Positions 8,663-18,128 of a stretch of 64,000 nucleotides of DNA are shown piece by piece. Source of the stretch: Kaistia soli DSM 19436 (lineage in GTDB: Bacteria; Pseudomonadota; Alphaproteobacteria; Rhizobiales; Kaistiaceae); contig NZ_FQUP01000001.1 in the NCBI RefSeq assembly GCF_900129325.1, positions 620,001 to 684,000 of the forward strand, given 5' to 3'. Made by a program: the position numbers and the translations under genes. Below the pieces are notes generated by a model, which had not been told where the DNA came from, made no database searches, and saw only the letters and a list, made by a program, of their open reading frames with translations. Position 1 is the first letter of the stretch. Each line of letters starts with the position of its first letter.

Positions 8663-9013
8663 CTAGACCTTAGCCCGGTAGCGCGCCGACCCGACATGCA
8701 GTTCGGCGCCATGGGCAAGGCGTTCGCGCATCTGTGCATTGCGGGCAAAGCGCCGCTCAAGCGAGAGCATCGAAAGCTGAACCGAGGCGTCTTCATCGAC
8801 CCGCGTCGCCATCGCGCAATAGACATCGCCCTGCGTCAGCCCGATATCGCTCAGCATATGATCGTCCCAGCTCAGCAGACGGGCTACTTGGCGACGATTT
8901 TTCCAGACACGAATCCGCAGCGTGGCAGCTGCGTAGGCGTTCGCGAGGAGCCCCGCGAAACCTTGGCGCGCCGTCGGCCGGCTCTCGGTGCTGAAAGTTT
9001 CAAATGTCGTCAT
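8663..9013 (-). CDS. DUF1127 domain protein
   Basis: 116 residues. The diagnostic DUF1127 block is WKNRRQVARLLSWDDHMLSDIGLT (seen as NRRQVARLLSWDDHML and SDIGLTQGDV) at residues 38-63. The domain is an arginine-rich helix pair often followed by DIGL. Small DUF1127 proteins in rhizobia affect phosphate and carbon metabolism and RNA turnover. This one is longer because of a C-terminal extension rich in arginine. It is transcribed away from a LysR regulator whose predicted operator lies in the shared spacer, so it is probably a target of that regulator. Confidence 0.85.
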   Translation of the reverse strand: MTTFETFSTESRPTARQGFAGLLANAYAAATLRIRVWKNRRQVARLLSWDDHMLSDIGLTQGDVYCAMATRVDEDASVQLSMLSLERRFARNAQMRERLAHGAELHVGSARYRAKV

Positions 9014-9104
9014 GGTATGCCTCCATCGGCTGACGCTTCGAGGTCCTTCCGCTCTTCGGAAGGGGCTGCTCGGCATGCGCCCTGGGAACAATCGAACATT
9101 GGCG

Positions 9105-9131
9105 CATTCGCATTGATCATTCCAACGAATG
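9105..9131. promoter_or_regulatory. Candidate LysR operator between DUF1127 gene and lysR
   Basis: CATTCG and CGAATG form a perfect inverted repeat with a 15-nt AT-rich spacer containing TGATCA. It lies about 90 bp upstream of the DUF1127 start and 150 bp upstream of the lysR start. Size and AT-rich core suit a LysR recognition site. Binding is inferred. Confidence 0.45.
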
Positions 9132-9283
9132 TTTCTAATATCAGCCATCGGAATTGATGATGCCGCGCAGCGCCGTTGTTGTCTTGATGCACCGCTCGGC
9201 AGCAGCCAGCCACCCGTTTCCTGCCGATTGGCAGAATTTGCCCGGCAATCGCCCACCTGGTGGGCAAATGTGAGGTATCGCAC

Positions 9284-10165
9284 ATGGCCGCCATGCTCGA
9301 TCTCGACCAGCTCCGCACCTTCGTCGCCATCTGCGACGCAGGCAGCTTCACGCGCGCTGCGGAAACCGTGCACAAAACCCAGTCCGCGGTCTCTATGCAG
9401 ATGCGACGGCTGGAGGAGCGGATCGGCAAGCCGATCTTCGGCCGCGACGGCCGTAGCGCCAAGCTGACGGAGGAAGGCGAGCGGCTGCTCGGCTATGCCC
9501 GCCGCCTGATCCGGCTTTCCGATGAGACGGTCGCCGCTTTCGACGACGAGGAACTCTCCGGCCGCGTACGGCTCGGCACGCCGGATGACTACGCCGATCG
9601 GTTCTTGCCCGAGATTCTCGCTCGCTTTTCGCGCTCGAATCCGCGCGTCGAAGTCACCGTGGTCTGCGAGCCGACACTGCAATTGGTCGAATGCCTGCGG
9701 GCCGGGTCTCTCGATCTCGCGATTGTCACCAGCTTCAAGGATACGTCGACGGCCGAGGTGGTGCGCCAGGAACCGCTGCTCTGGGTCGTTTCCAACCAGC
9801 ACCGCCTCGAGGAAGAGGATGTGTTGCCGCTGGCGCTTGGGCGCGACACCTGCTGTTGGCGGAAGGGGGCGATTGAGGCTCTGGCGGCGACCGGGCGCAA
9901 GAATCGGCTGCTCTACGCCTCGAACAATTCAACCGCCCTCGCCGCCGCTGTCCTCGCCGGTCTCGCGATTTCGGTCCTTCCCGAGTCGGCCTTGCGTCCG
10001 GGTATGCGCGTTCTCGGCGAAGCCGAAGGCCTGCCGCGGCTTGCGCCTTGCGAAATCGGCCTGATGCGGGCGCCTGGCCGTCCCTCAACGGCGCTTGTCG
10101 AGGCGCTGGCGGAACACATCGTGTCCTCGCTCGACAACCTTTCCATGCGGATCGCCGCCGAGTGA
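9284..10165 (+). CDS. LysR family transcriptional regulator
   Basis: 293 residues from the ATG at 9284 (291 from 9293; a GTG lies at 9260). The N-terminal helix-turn-helix reads DLDQLRTFVAICDAGSFTRAAE (split: DLDQLRTFVAICDAG, SFTRAAETV) with TQSAVSMQMRRLEERIG as recognition helix. The effector domain follows from about residue 90. LysR regulators facing DUF1127 genes are common in Hyphomicrobiales, and autoregulation plus control of the divergent gene is the expected mode. The stop overlaps the next gene's GTG start (GTGA), so the two are translationally coupled. Confidence 0.85.
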   Translation: MAAMLDLDQLRTFVAICDAGSFTRAAETVHKTQSAVSMQMRRLEERIGKPIFGRDGRSAKLTEEGERLLGYARRLIRLSDETVAAFDDEELSGRVRLGTPDDYADRFLPEILARFSRSNPRVEVTVVCEPTLQLVECLRAGSLDLAIVTSFKDTSTAEVVRQEPLLWVVSNQHRLEEEDVLPLALGRDTCCWRKGAIEALAATGRKNRLLYASNNSTALAAAVLAGLAISVLPESALRPGMRVLGEAEGLPRLAPCEIGLMRAPGRPSTALVEALAEHIVSSLDNLSMRIAAE

Positions 10166-10803
10166 GCGCGGTGCCGCCGGGTCGCATCGCCGTGCTCAAC
10201 GGCGCGCCGCGTTCAGGGAAATCCTCGATCGTCGGCGCGCTGCAGGCCCGCGACGACGCCATCTGGATCAATCTCGGCGTCGACACGCATATGGCGGGCA
10301 TGCTGCCGCCACGCCTCCTGCCCGGTATCGGCCTCCGGCCCGGCGGCGAACGGCCGGATCTCGAGCCACTGCTGCCCCGCCTCTATGCCGCGCTCTATGA
10401 ATCGATAGCGGCGCATAGCCGGCTCGGCTTTGACGTGGTCGCCGATCTCGGCCATCACGATGCCCATTCGCGCCCGCTGGGCATCCTGGCGGACTGTGCC
10501 AAACAGCTTCAGGGCCTGCCGGCGCTGCTTGTCGGCATTCATTGCCCTATTGACGTGATCATGGCTCGCCGGGAGATAGCAGTCCCCGGTCGCGAAGCGC
10601 TGTATGCGCGCGGCAGTGAGGCCGTGCCGGTGCCCGAGCCGGTGAGGCGCTGGCAGGATGCGGTCCATGCACACGCGATCTACGATCTCGAACTCGATAC
10701 CGCCCGGCTGACACCCGAAGAGTCCGCAGCCGCCATTCTATCCGCCTTCGATCGCGGCCTGCCGCACCCCACGGCTTTCGAAAAGCTGGCGGCAGGCACC
10801 TAG
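10162..10803 (+). CDS. Chloramphenicol phosphotransferase-like P-loop kinase
   Basis: 213 residues from a GTG at 10162 that overlaps the lysR stop. A Walker A motif GAPRSGKSS lies near residue 15. LVGIHCPIDVIMARREIAVPGR supplies the arginine-rich lid region of the chloramphenicol phosphotransferase (CPT) family (split: LVGIHCPIDVIMARRE, IAVPGR). The Streptomyces enzyme phosphorylates chloramphenicol. Most bacterial homologues have unknown small-molecule substrates, and resistance should not be assumed. The one-base overlap with a LysR gene suggests the regulator may sense the same compound. Its stop is 6 bp from the convergent glutaminase stop. Confidence 0.7.
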   Translation: MSAVPPGRIAVLNGAPRSGKSSIVGALQARDDAIWINLGVDTHMAGMLPPRLLPGIGLRPGGERPDLEPLLPRLYAALYESIAAHSRLGFDVVADLGHHDAHSRPLGILADCAKQLQGLPALLVGIHCPIDVIMARREIAVPGREALYARGSEAVPVPEPVRRWQDAVHAHAIYDLELDTARLTPEESAAAILSAFDRGLPHPTAFEKLAAGT

Positions 10804-10809
10804 TCGCGG

Positions 10810-11739
10810 TCAGGGCCCGAAGATCGACCAGTCCATCGCCTTCGCGAGGCGCTCCAGCGCGCGCGAGCCGAGCAGCGAATTGCCGACCTTGTTGAGACCC
10901 GGCGACCAGACGGCGATCGAGGCTTTGCCAGGAACGATCGCAAGGATACCGCCGCCGACGCCGCTCTTGCCGGGGATACCGACCCGAAAGGCGAATTCGC
11001 CCGAACCGTCATAATGGCCGCAGGTCAGCATCACCGCGTTGATGCGCCGGGCGCGCTCGGCCGACACCACCTTGTTGCCTGTCAGCGGGTGCCGCCCCTG
11101 CCCGGCCAGGAAGCTGCCGGCGACCGCAAGCTGGCGGCAACTCATGGCGATAGCGCATTGATGGAAATAGACACCGGTCGTCATTTCGACGGGATGACGA
11201 ATATTGTCATAGGCCTTCATGTAGTTGGCGAGCGCCCGGTTGCGGAAGCCGGTCTCCTCTTCCGAGCGGGCGACGTCGACATCGATGATGATGCTGTCAT
11301 CGCCGGCCAGCGACCGCATGAAGCTGAGGATCAGCCCGATCGCCTCGCGCGGCTTATAGCCGGCGAGAATGACGTCGGTGACGACCAGCGCGCCGGCATT
11401 GATCAGGGGATTGCGCGGAATGCCATGCTCATATTCGAGCTGGACGATCGAATTGAACGGGTTGCCCGAGGGTTCGCGGCCAACGCGGTTCCAGAGGATG
11501 TCACCGACCTGGCCGAGGGCGAGCGTCAAGGTGAAGACCTTGGAGATGCTCTGTATCGAGAAAGCGACATTGGCGTCGCCGGCCGAATGCACGACGCCGT
11601 CAGGCGTCAGCACCGCGATCCCGAACTGGCCGGGATCGACCTTGGCAAGCTCCGGAATATAGCTCGCGACCGCACCACGCTCGCTCGCGGTCTTCAGGTC
11701 TGTGGCGATCTCGTCGAGGACGGATTGTAAGTCTGGCAT
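10810..11739 (-). CDS. glsA: Glutaminase
   Basis: 309 residues from the ATG at 11739; an in-frame ATG at 11754 is the alternative. The serine-dependent beta-lactamase-like glutaminase motif [12 protein letters not shown] holds the catalytic Ser-x-x-Lys (SISK). [22 protein letters not shown]-type block ([14 protein letters not shown]) and [17 protein letters not shown] ([17 protein letters not shown]) are family-specific. It hydrolyses glutamine to glutamate and ammonia. Length equals that of E. coli GlsA enzymes (about 310). It stands 70 bp from the histidine kinase on the same strand. The assignment is firm. Confidence 0.92.
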   Translation of the reverse strand: MPDLQSVLDEIATDLKTASERGAVASYIPELAKVDPGQFGIAVLTPDGVVHSAGDANVAFSIQSISKVFTLTLALGQVGDILWNRVGREPSGNPFNSIVQLEYEHGIPRNPLINAGALVVTDVILAGYKPREAIGLILSFMRSLAGDDSIIIDVDVARSEEETGFRNRALANYMKAYDNIRHPVEMTTGVYFHQCAIAMSCRQLAVAGSFLAGQGRHPLTGNKVVSAERARRINAVMLTCGHYDGSGEFAFRVGIPGKSGVGGGILAIVPGKASIAVWSPGLNKVGNSLLGSRALERLAKAMDWSIFGP

Positions 11740-11810
11740 GAATTCCTGAGGCATTTCCGGGCGAGCGGCGCGCCCGCACTCCCGAAAATGCGACAATCGG
11801 GGCGGCGCGT

Positions 11811-14800
11811 CTATCCGGCCAGCACGCGCGTCGCCGGAAAGGTGATGCGGATCAACGTGCCTTGCCCGACCGAGGAGTCGATCGCAAAGGCGGCACGATT
11901 GGCCTCCACCAGCGCCTTGGTCAGCGGCAGCCCCAGCCCGGTGCCGTCGCTGCGCCGCTCGCGCGAGGACGAGAGCTGGCGGAACGGCTTCAGCGCCGTC
12001 TCGATGTCTTTCTCTGACATGCCGATGCCGGTGTCGCGGATGCGCAGCGTCACCTCGCCATGCGGCTCCATCGCGGTCGAGACGATCACCTGCCCGCCGG
12101 CAAGCGTGAACTTCACGGCGTTCGACACGAGGTTCAGCACGATCTGCCGGATAGAGCGCGGATCGGCGACGATGTTGGGCACCTGCCCCGACAGCGACGT
12201 GCGAATGATGATCCGTTCGCGGTTGGCCTGGGGCTGCATCAGCGCGACGCATTCCATCACGATCTCGTTGAGTGCCACCGCCTCGAAAGTCAGATCGAGC
12301 TTGCCCGCCTCGATCTTTGAAAGATCGAGCAGGTCATTCAGCAGGCTCATCAGATGCGCGCCGGAGACATGGATATCGCGCAGATATTCCTTGTAGCGCT
12401 CGGTACCGATTGGGCCGAAGCGCTCCTCCATCATCACTTCGGAGAAGCCGATGATGGCGTTGAGCGGCGTGCGGATCTCGTGACTGACCTTGGCGAGGAA
12501 GTCCGACTTCTGCATCGAGGCGCTCTCGGCGGCGCGCCTGGCATTGATCAGCTCGCCCTCCGCATTCTTCCACTGCGTGATGTCGCGCAGGACAGCACAG
12601 AACTTGCCCGTCTCGGGTAGGCGGCCCATCGTCATGAACAGAGGAATAAGCCCGCCCTGCGGCACCCGGCCGATGACCTCGCGCCCGTCATTGAGGACAC
12701 TAGCCACCCCGTTCCGCGCCAGACCGTCGAGATAATCGAGTGCCGACTGGCGGCTCTCCTCAGCGAGCAGGTCCGGCAGGCGCAGGCCCGTCACAGACGC
12801 CGATTCGACGCCGAAAAGCGCCTCGGCGCTACGGTTGATCCGCTCGATCCGCGCGTCCTCGTCGACTACGATGATGCCATCGGTCGCCGTATCGAGGATC
12901 GCCTCGAGCTCGACGATCCGCTGGCGGGCGCCGAGCAGTTCGGCCTCGGCCCGCCGCATCAGAGGCACGAATGCCGACTCGGGCGACAGGACCTGCGCGG
13001 GTTCCGGCTGCGGCACGGTGGCTACTGTGGCTGCCGGTGCCTCTTCGGAAGGCGAGACGGCACCGGCGGCTTCCTCGGCCGGCTCGGCAAAGGGTGCATC
13101 TGGTGCTTCGGCCGGGAGCGGAACCACCTCCGCCGACGATAGCTGCGCCTCTGTCTCGGTCGTAGCGGATGCGGCGTCTCCTTCGGCCCTACCCTCGTCA
13201 TCCGATTGCGGCAAATCAGTCGATGGAACGGCCTGGGCCGGCACTTCAGCCAAAGGCCCAGAAACCGCCTCAGCCTCCATCGCGACGGGTTCGGGCGCGG
13301 CGCGCTCGACATCGCCCGCGGATGGCTGTTCCAGCTGCGAATGTTCGACCGCGGTGTCGCGCCCGACTGGCGGCGCTGCAGCGATGTCCGCACTCTCCGC
13401 AGCAGCCGAAAGATCCGACACGGCGGTGGCAGACGTCTCCGCTGCCGGACGGCTAGCCGGCGCTCCACCGAGCGCCGCGGCAATGCGGCGGAATGCATCC
13501 TGCTCCGGAGGCGAGAGCCGCTCCTGCTCGGAAGCGGGACGCGCCAGACGGATCACATTGGACGGCGCGGCGATCGGCCGGACGGGCACGCTTGGCAGAG
13601 GCAGCCGCGAAGCCGGCGCCGTCGCGGGCTCGCGCCGCTCCATCGGGCGAATGACGCCGAAGCCGCGATAGCCTTCAAAGACGCGATCACGCGAAAAGGC
13701 AGGCAGCGCGGCAAAGTCGACGGCGATCATCCGGGCAGTGCCCTCGACCGGCCAGTCGAGGGACACGCCGCTCCACGTGTCGCGCCGCGCAATCAGGCTC
13801 GCCACAGCCCCTGTCGGATCGAGTGCGAGCCGGCGTGCCACCTCGCTCCAGCTTTCGCCCACGGCAATGGCAGCTGCAGGTCCGACGATCTCGGCGAAGT
13901 TCGGCGAGACGAATGTGAAGCGGCCGGCTTCGTCCATCTGGAACACGAAGCGCACGGGGCCAGCCGGCTCCACGAAGGCAAAGCCATCGGAGGAAGGCGG
14001 CCCCTCCGGTAGTTCATCCTCGACCTCCCGAGGATGATCGGATGCAGCCTCCTGGTTGCTGCTCTCGTCAACCGGCCCCGGCCCGGCGACGATCTGCTCT
14101 GCTGAGATTGGTGCCTCGGAATCCTGGCCCGCGGGCACCGCAGCTTCGGGAATGGCGGCTTCCGCCGGTGACGTATTATCGACTATGGCGGGCGGCACCG
14201 GTTCGGGCCCCTCCCATTCGATACGCTCGCCCGGACCGACAACGAGAAGATGCACCAAGCCGTCGCCGGTTTCGACAGCCGCAAGCCCTGCCGGCCGGCG
14301 AATATCGCCGATGCGAATGGCCCGCTTCAACGGCCTTCCGAGTGAACGGGCTGCCCCGGCAATGAGATCCGGGATTGCGGCTTCGCCAACGAAGACGTCG
14401 AAATCACCGCTATCGGCGATCGTCGCGCCATTCGCATCAAGCACGGCGACGAGACAATCGTCAGCGGCAAGCAGATCGACCAGGCGGCGCGCGGCATCCT
14501 GACGGCCAGCCGCGCTGCGCGGCTCTGGCAGACGAACGAGAACGGCCGGCTCGCCACGCGGCAGCGTCACGCGAACACATTCTGCCGCAACGCTTGCAAA
14601 GCCGCCGCTGCCGGCAAAGCGGATACGCTCGAGCCGGCTGGCGCCGGGGGCTAGGCTGCGTGCGGCGCGGGCGATCTGCTCGGTCGCTGGCAGCGCCTCG
14701 GAAAACTGGCGCTCGAGCAGGGTTTCCATCCGCCGTTCGCCGAAAAAGACGGCGCCGGCGGCATTGGCAAAGAGAATGCGGCGCCCGTCCGCCGAGAACA

Positions 14801-14885
14801 AAAGCGCCGGCCGCGACGCAAGCAGCGCCGATCCGACCGCCGGCAGCGCCGTCAGATCCAGAAAGGCATAGTCGCGTCCGTTCAT
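11811..14885 (-). CDS. PAS-containing sensor histidine kinase, PdhS-like
   Basis: 1024 residues from the ATG at 14885 (1040 from a GTG at 14933). Order: N-terminal PAS-like domain (about 10-100), second sensory region (150-230), PAS (about 320-400), a long Ala/Glu/Pro-rich linker (about 420-650), PAS with [19 protein letters not shown] (about 690-790), HisKA with the phospho-accepting histidine in [18 protein letters not shown], and HATPase with [10 protein letters not shown] and [12 protein letters not shown]. The HisKA/HATPase part, including [10 protein letters not shown] and YLRDIHVSG, closely resembles PdhS/PleC/DivJ kinases that act on DivK in cell-cycle and polarity control. No transmembrane helix is seen, so it should be cytoplasmic, as Brucella PdhS is. 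Subfamily call is by motif only. Confidence 0.82.
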   Translation of the reverse strand: MNGRDYAFLDLTALPAVGSALLASRPALLFSADGRRILFANAAGAVFFGERRMETLLERQFSEALPATEQIARAARSLAPGASRLERIRFAGSGGFASVAAECVRVTLPRGEPAVLVRLPEPRSAAGRQDAARRLVDLLAADDCLVAVLDANGATIADSGDFDVFVGEAAIPDLIAGAARSLGRPLKRAIRIGDIRRPAGLAAVETGDGLVHLLVVGPGERIEWEGPEPVPPAIVDNTSPAEAAIPEAAVPAGQDSEAPISAEQIVAGPGPVDESSNQEAASDHPREVEDELPEGPPSSDGFAFVEPAGPVRFVFQMDEAGRFTFVSPNFAEIVGPAAAIAVGESWSEVARRLALDPTGAVASLIARRDTWSGVSLDWPVEGTARMIAVDFAALPAFSRDRVFEGYRGFGVIRPMERREPATAPASRLPLPSVPVRPIAAPSNVIRLARPASEQERLSPPEQDAFRRIAAALGGAPASRPAAETSATAVSDLSAAAESADIAAAPPVGRDTAVEHSQLEQPSAGDVERAAPEPVAMEAEAVSGPLAEVPAQAVPSTDLPQSDDEGRAEGDAASATTETEAQLSSAEVVPLPAEAPDAPFAEPAEEAAGAVSPSEEAPAATVATVPQPEPAQVLSPESAFVPLMRRAEAELLGARQRIVELEAILDTATDGIIVVDEDARIERINRSAEALFGVESASVTGLRLPDLLAEESRQSALDYLDGLARNGVASVLNDGREVIGRVPQGGLIPLFMTMGRLPETGKFCAVLRDITQWKNAEGELINARRAAESASMQKSDFLAKVSHEIRTPLNAIIGFSEVMMEERFGPIGTERYKEYLRDIHVSGAHLMSLLNDLLDLSKIEAGKLDLTFEAVALNEIVMECVALMQPQANRERIIIRTSLSGQVPNIVADPRSIRQIVLNLVSNAVKFTLAGGQVIVSTAMEPHGEVTLRIRDTGIGMSEKDIETALKPFRQLSSSRERRSDGTGLGLPLTKALVEANRAAFAIDSSVGQGTLIRITFPATRVLAG

Positions 14886-15095
14886 GGTCCGCCACGCTCC
14901 CCGCAAAAGGCGCAGCGCCGCGTTGGCACCCACCTTTGCTTAACAATACTCTAATAAAGCCGCGCCGCGCCAAGGTCCACGCAATGGGCGCTTCGCCCAC
15001 CGCAGTCTTGCAGCGCGTGGTTAATCGGCGATCCACATTTCCAGCCCGGCCGGATCAAGCTATGCTCCTCTCCCCAACCGGGCAGGAGGACCATC

Positions 15096-15476
15096 ATGGC
15101 CGACGAGACCGTTTTCGAAATACCCGAGCCGATGCGTGCATTCGCCGACAAGAGCGTCGATCAAGCTCGCAAGGCATTCGACGACTTCATGTCCGCGACC
15201 GTCAAGGCCGTCGACAAGGCCGAAACTTCGACCAAGTCGTTGCAAGAGGGTGCGCGCGACGTCAATCGCCAGGCGATCGGGTTCCTGGAAGAGAACGTCG
15301 CAGCTTCATTCGAGTTCGCCCAGAAGCTCGTGCGTGCGCGCACGGTGGAAGAGCTGCAGTCGATCCATCGCGATTTCCTGCAGCGCCAGGTGGCCGCAGC
15401 GCAGAACCAGACCAAAACGGTCGGCGAGGCGCTGACAAAGGCCGCTACTGAAGCGGCGCAGAAGATCAAGCCCTGA
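15096..15476 (+). CDS. Phasin family protein
   Basis: 126 residues, mostly amphipathic helix. The phasin_2 core is visible in NRQAIGFLEENVAASFEFAQKLVRA (NRQAIGFLEENVAASF, EFAQKLVRA) and VEELQSIHRDFLQRQVAAAQ. Phasins coat polyhydroxyalkanoate granules and also bind other hydrophobic surfaces. GGGCAGGAGG precedes the ATG. It is followed at once by an intrinsic terminator, so it is monocistronic. A second phasin follows 270 bp later, but no PHA synthase is present in the window. Confidence 0.88.
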   Translation: MADETVFEIPEPMRAFADKSVDQARKAFDDFMSATVKAVDKAETSTKSLQEGARDVNRQAIGFLEENVAASFEFAQKLVRARTVEELQSIHRDFLQRQVAAAQNQTKTVGEALTKAATEAAQKIKP

Positions 15477-15481
15477 GAACT

Positions 15482-15513
15482 GGCGCGGCGCCGTTCAGCC
15501 GCGCCTCATTTTT
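15482..15513 (+). terminator. Intrinsic terminator after the first phasin gene
   Basis: GGCGCGGC pairs with GCCGCGCC around an 8-nt loop and is followed by TCATTTTT. It begins six bases after the phasin stop codon. Confidence 0.85.
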
Positions 15514-15620
15514 ACGCATCGCACCGCAGCATACTCAGCGACCTAACGATGCTTGGATTAATTCGGACGCCAAGCAAATTGGCGCTTTCTCCAGCGGATT
15601 TTTACTTTTTGATCGGTGTG

Positions 15621-15666
15621 CGTCGCAAAATGATGTTGCAACGCACAAAGGCGGTGGCTATATAGG
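15621..15666 (+). promoter_or_regulatory. Promoter with overlapping dyad upstream of the second phasin
   Basis: TGCGTCGCAA and TTGCAACGCA form a near-perfect inverted repeat (9 of 10) around a 7-nt spacer. The right arm contains TTGCAA, a fair -35 box, 17 bases before TATAGG, a fair -10. TGC/GCA-type dyads are what PhaR repressors bind in alphaproteobacteria, so this could be a PhaR operator blocking a phasin promoter. The spacing is read directly; the regulator is inferred. Confidence 0.45.
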
Positions 15667-15746
15667 ATGCATCTCGATCGGATGCCTATCACCACAGTGT
15701 GCGGCTGCCGCGCTCTCGAGATCCATGAATTCTCAAGGAGAGCCCC

Positions 15747-16247
15747 ATGACCGATACCCCCGCCACCAAGCCCGTCAAGGCCGCCGCCGCCAAGGCAGCC
15801 AAAGCTTTTGAAGCCCCGTTCGAGGCGTTCAGCTTCAATCTTCCGAGCGCCGAGATGCCGGCGGCCTTCCGCGATTTCGCCGAGAAGTCGCTGACGGGTG
15901 GCAAGGAAGCCTATGCCAAGATGAAGGCAGCCGCCGAAGAGGCAACCGAAGCTTTCGAGGACACGATCGAGACCGCGCGTTCCGGCGCTGTGGAGCTCAG
16001 CCACAAGTCTCTCGATGCGGCTAAGCAGAACACGGACGCGACCTTCGCGTTCTACAAGGAACTGATCAGCGTCAAGACCTTCGCCGAGGCGCTCGAGCTT
16101 CAGATGGCGTTTGCTCGCAAGCAGACCGAGGCCCTGACCGCCCAGGTCAAGGACCTTCAGGACTTCTCGCAGAAGTTCGTCACCGAAGCGAGCCGCCCGG
16201 TCAAGGCGAGTGTCGAGAAGGCCTTCAAGGGCGCGACGCTCAACTGA
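15747..16247 (+). CDS. Phasin family protein, second copy
   Basis: 166 residues. An alanine/lysine-rich N-terminus (KPVKAAAAKAAKAFE) is followed by the phasin core: LSHKSLDAAKQNTDATFAFY and LQMAFARKQTEALTAQVKDL at residues 85-145. AAGGAGAG precedes the ATG. The lysine-rich head, absent from the first phasin, recalls histone H1-like PhaM/PhaP heads and could touch DNA, but this is speculation. It has its own promoter and terminator, so the two phasins can be expressed separately. Confidence 0.88.
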   Translation: MTDTPATKPVKAAAAKAAKAFEAPFEAFSFNLPSAEMPAAFRDFAEKSLTGGKEAYAKMKAAAEEATEAFEDTIETARSGAVELSHKSLDAAKQNTDATFAFYKELISVKTFAEALELQMAFARKQTEALTAQVKDLQDFSQKFVTEASRPVKASVEKAFKGATLN

Positions 16248-16270
16248 GCCTGTCGCGACCAATAAGGATC

Positions 16271-16304
16271 GGGCGCCGCCGGCTCCAGCCGCGGCGCCCT
16301 TTTT
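16271..16304 (+). terminator. Intrinsic terminator after the second phasin gene
   Basis: GGGCGCCGC and GCGGCGCCC form a perfect 9-bp stem with an 11-nt loop, followed by TTTTT. It lies 24 bp after the phasin stop. Confidence 0.9.
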
Positions 16305-16424
16305 CTTGATACGCCCTGCGACAACGCAACGCCGGACATCGCACTACGAAAGCGGTTGACGACGGCGCGGATGGGGCTTGAAACGCGGCGGCATTGCTTC
16401 TAGGTTCCGCTCGCTTTGGGATAG

Positions 16425-16501
16425 GCAGCTGTAGCTCAGTTGGTTAGAGCGTCGGATTGTGGCTCCGGAGGTCGGTGGTTCGAGACCACCCAGCTGTACC
16501 A
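16425..16501 (+). tRNA. tRNA-His (anticodon GTG), CCA encoded
   Basis: A full cloverleaf is visible. The acceptor strands are GCAGCTG and CAGCTGT, the D arm is AGCTCAGTTGGTTAGAGC, the anticodon loop is TTGTGGC with GTG at 16459-16461, and the T arm contains GGTTCGAGACC. The genome encodes the 3' CCA. The discriminator is A73, not the usual C73 that pairs with G-1 in tRNA-His. This variant is known from a large group of alphaproteobacteria whose histidyl-tRNA synthetase does not need G-1. Confidence 0.95.
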
Positions 16502-16536
16502 AAGATACGCCAACACAATCAGTTGGTTGTGAAACG

Positions 16537-16559
16537 CGGCGCCTTCGGGGCGCCGTTTT
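16537..16559 (+). terminator. Intrinsic terminator of tRNA-His
   Basis: CGGCGCC and GGCGCCG pair around a TTCGG loop, followed by TTTT. It is 35 bases beyond the tRNA 3' end. Confidence 0.85.
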
Positions 16560-18098
16560 CATGTTGAGACCGGGTTGCGACTGGTTTTCCACGGTTCTAG
16601 CGATTTCCACTGAGGCGCCACTTAGTTTGAGCACACGATGGTTTTTCCGGGACCAGACGGCATTATCCGGGATTTGGTGATTTTCCGTTGTTCTACCTGG
16701 ACTTAATCGCCAACTGGCGCCACTGTCGCCTCGGGTCAAAAACGCGACGCGCCATTTGATGCTCTCCGCGATAGGCCCGCTTCATGCCAAGTGAATTGAG
16801 CAATCCTCCACAAAAGTGCGGGCCGACACGACCAACGTCGCGACGCGATACGTCGCAACGCTCATTTCCGTCGCAGCGTGAGAAGCCCTATATTTCAGAA
16901 GGGCTTATGAGCTAATCGGCCCTAGTCCGCAGCCGCCGCGCTGCGACGCGTACAAGCGCCGTCTGCGTGGGTACATCTGAGACCGATCGGGACAGAAAGT
17001 GCGACAGAAAACGTCGCGCTTCCATTTTATGTCGCACTTAAGATTAGCCATATATGTCAGACAGTTATGGAGCACTCGCGCCGCGAAGCCGAGCCCTAAT
17101 GCGACAGTGCTGAAACCATTACGCGAACTTGTATGCGGAGAAACGCATCCCATATCGCGAAGGCGGAAAGCGCAGACAGAAATTCCGCGCTTAGGTAACC
17201 GTCTGCGCATTCCGAATGCGTTAGGTAAGCCAAGCGGTTAGCAGTTGTTTCCGGTATTGGTTCGATCCGCTAAGCGCGGAACGAGATGGCGCCTCGATTG
17301 GGTGGTTGAACTGGTGTCACGGTGGACCGGCGGAGGCGTTTGCAGCCGGAGGCGATGGCCCCCATCGATAGGGACTGCGGCCGCCCGCCATACTGCGTTG
17401 CGGCTTGCAGATCGGTCCCCCGACGATGAGCAGCAGGTTATGAGTATGCCGAGCATTCTGCGGGCAGAGGCAAGGATATCCGCACATCATTGGCCGCATC
17501 GTCGACCACCGCTTCATGCCGCCCTCCGGCAGGAAATGCTCAACCGCAGTGCCACAGTTGGCAGCACAGTGCCCCGAGCGCGGCAAACAGCCGTGATCGT
17601 TCTAACTCGACAGTCGCGGACGCGGCCCGTGATCGATTGGTGGATGGCGGTGGCTCGACTGGCGGTAACGATCGTCAGCTCGTTAAGCGCGCTTTGCGCT
17701 GACGTCCCTGCCGAGGCGAAGCATTGGCGCTGAAAGGCGTGCGGCTACTTTGGCGCCGGGAGCGGACTGGCCGGTTCTGGCTGGCGCTGTTCAGATAGCC
17801 GCCGTTCTGCAGCCGACCCCATTCCCAGTCGCTGCGCTGCCACGGATGATTGTTCGAAATCTGCCGTTGCTGGCCGACTCACCTCTGGGCGGGACCGGGG
17901 CCGAGAGCCGCCAGCCTGCTATTGTCGGTGTGCAGCTGATAGCTACCAATCTGAGGTCTACCCATTCCGGCTGGCCAGCACACGACAAGCTCGTTGATGC
18001 TGGAGTAATCCTCTGTCCGAGGCGTAAAATGAGATGAGCGATTTGATTGGGACCGCTCCATGCGTCTAGAGTTCGGGTGACAACGGGGGACCCATAGA
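16560..18098. other. Gene-poor DNA next to tRNA-His
   Basis: About 1.5 kb without a convincing gene. Several open frames exist, but they lack ribosome sites, family motifs and the alanine-rich composition of local proteins. Parts of 16.75-17.25 kb are less G+C-rich than the flanks. No integrase, transposase or att duplicate of the tRNA 3' end is seen. The 16.8-17.1 kb part is rich in GTCGC/GCGAC words, including a perfect inverted repeat. It may be an eroded insertion at the tRNA. Confidence 0.5.
16997..17039. repeat. Perfect 10-bp inverted repeat
   Basis: AAGTGCGACA and TGTCGCACTT are separated by 23 bases that include another GTCGC word. A further related copy (ATGCGACAGTGC) lies at about 17099-17110. 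The arms could form a hairpin or a dyad-binding site. No flanking gene explains it. Confidence 0.5.
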
Positions 18099-18128
18099 CT
18101 GGCTTTCTGCGATCTCAATCGTCGTCAG

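Noticed and set aside
10162-10803. Chloramphenicol resistance gene
   Set aside because: The CPT fold alone does not show resistance. Most homologues have unknown substrates, so only a kinase-family call is made.
14985-14999. TGGGCG-CTT-CGCCCA hairpin before the first phasin
   Set aside because: Short stem with no T-run and no clear regulatory position. It is probably chance in G+C-rich DNA.
16905-17733. Open frames on both strands in the DNA after tRNA-His
   Set aside because: No ribosome sites, no recognisable families and unusual composition, so no CDS is called.
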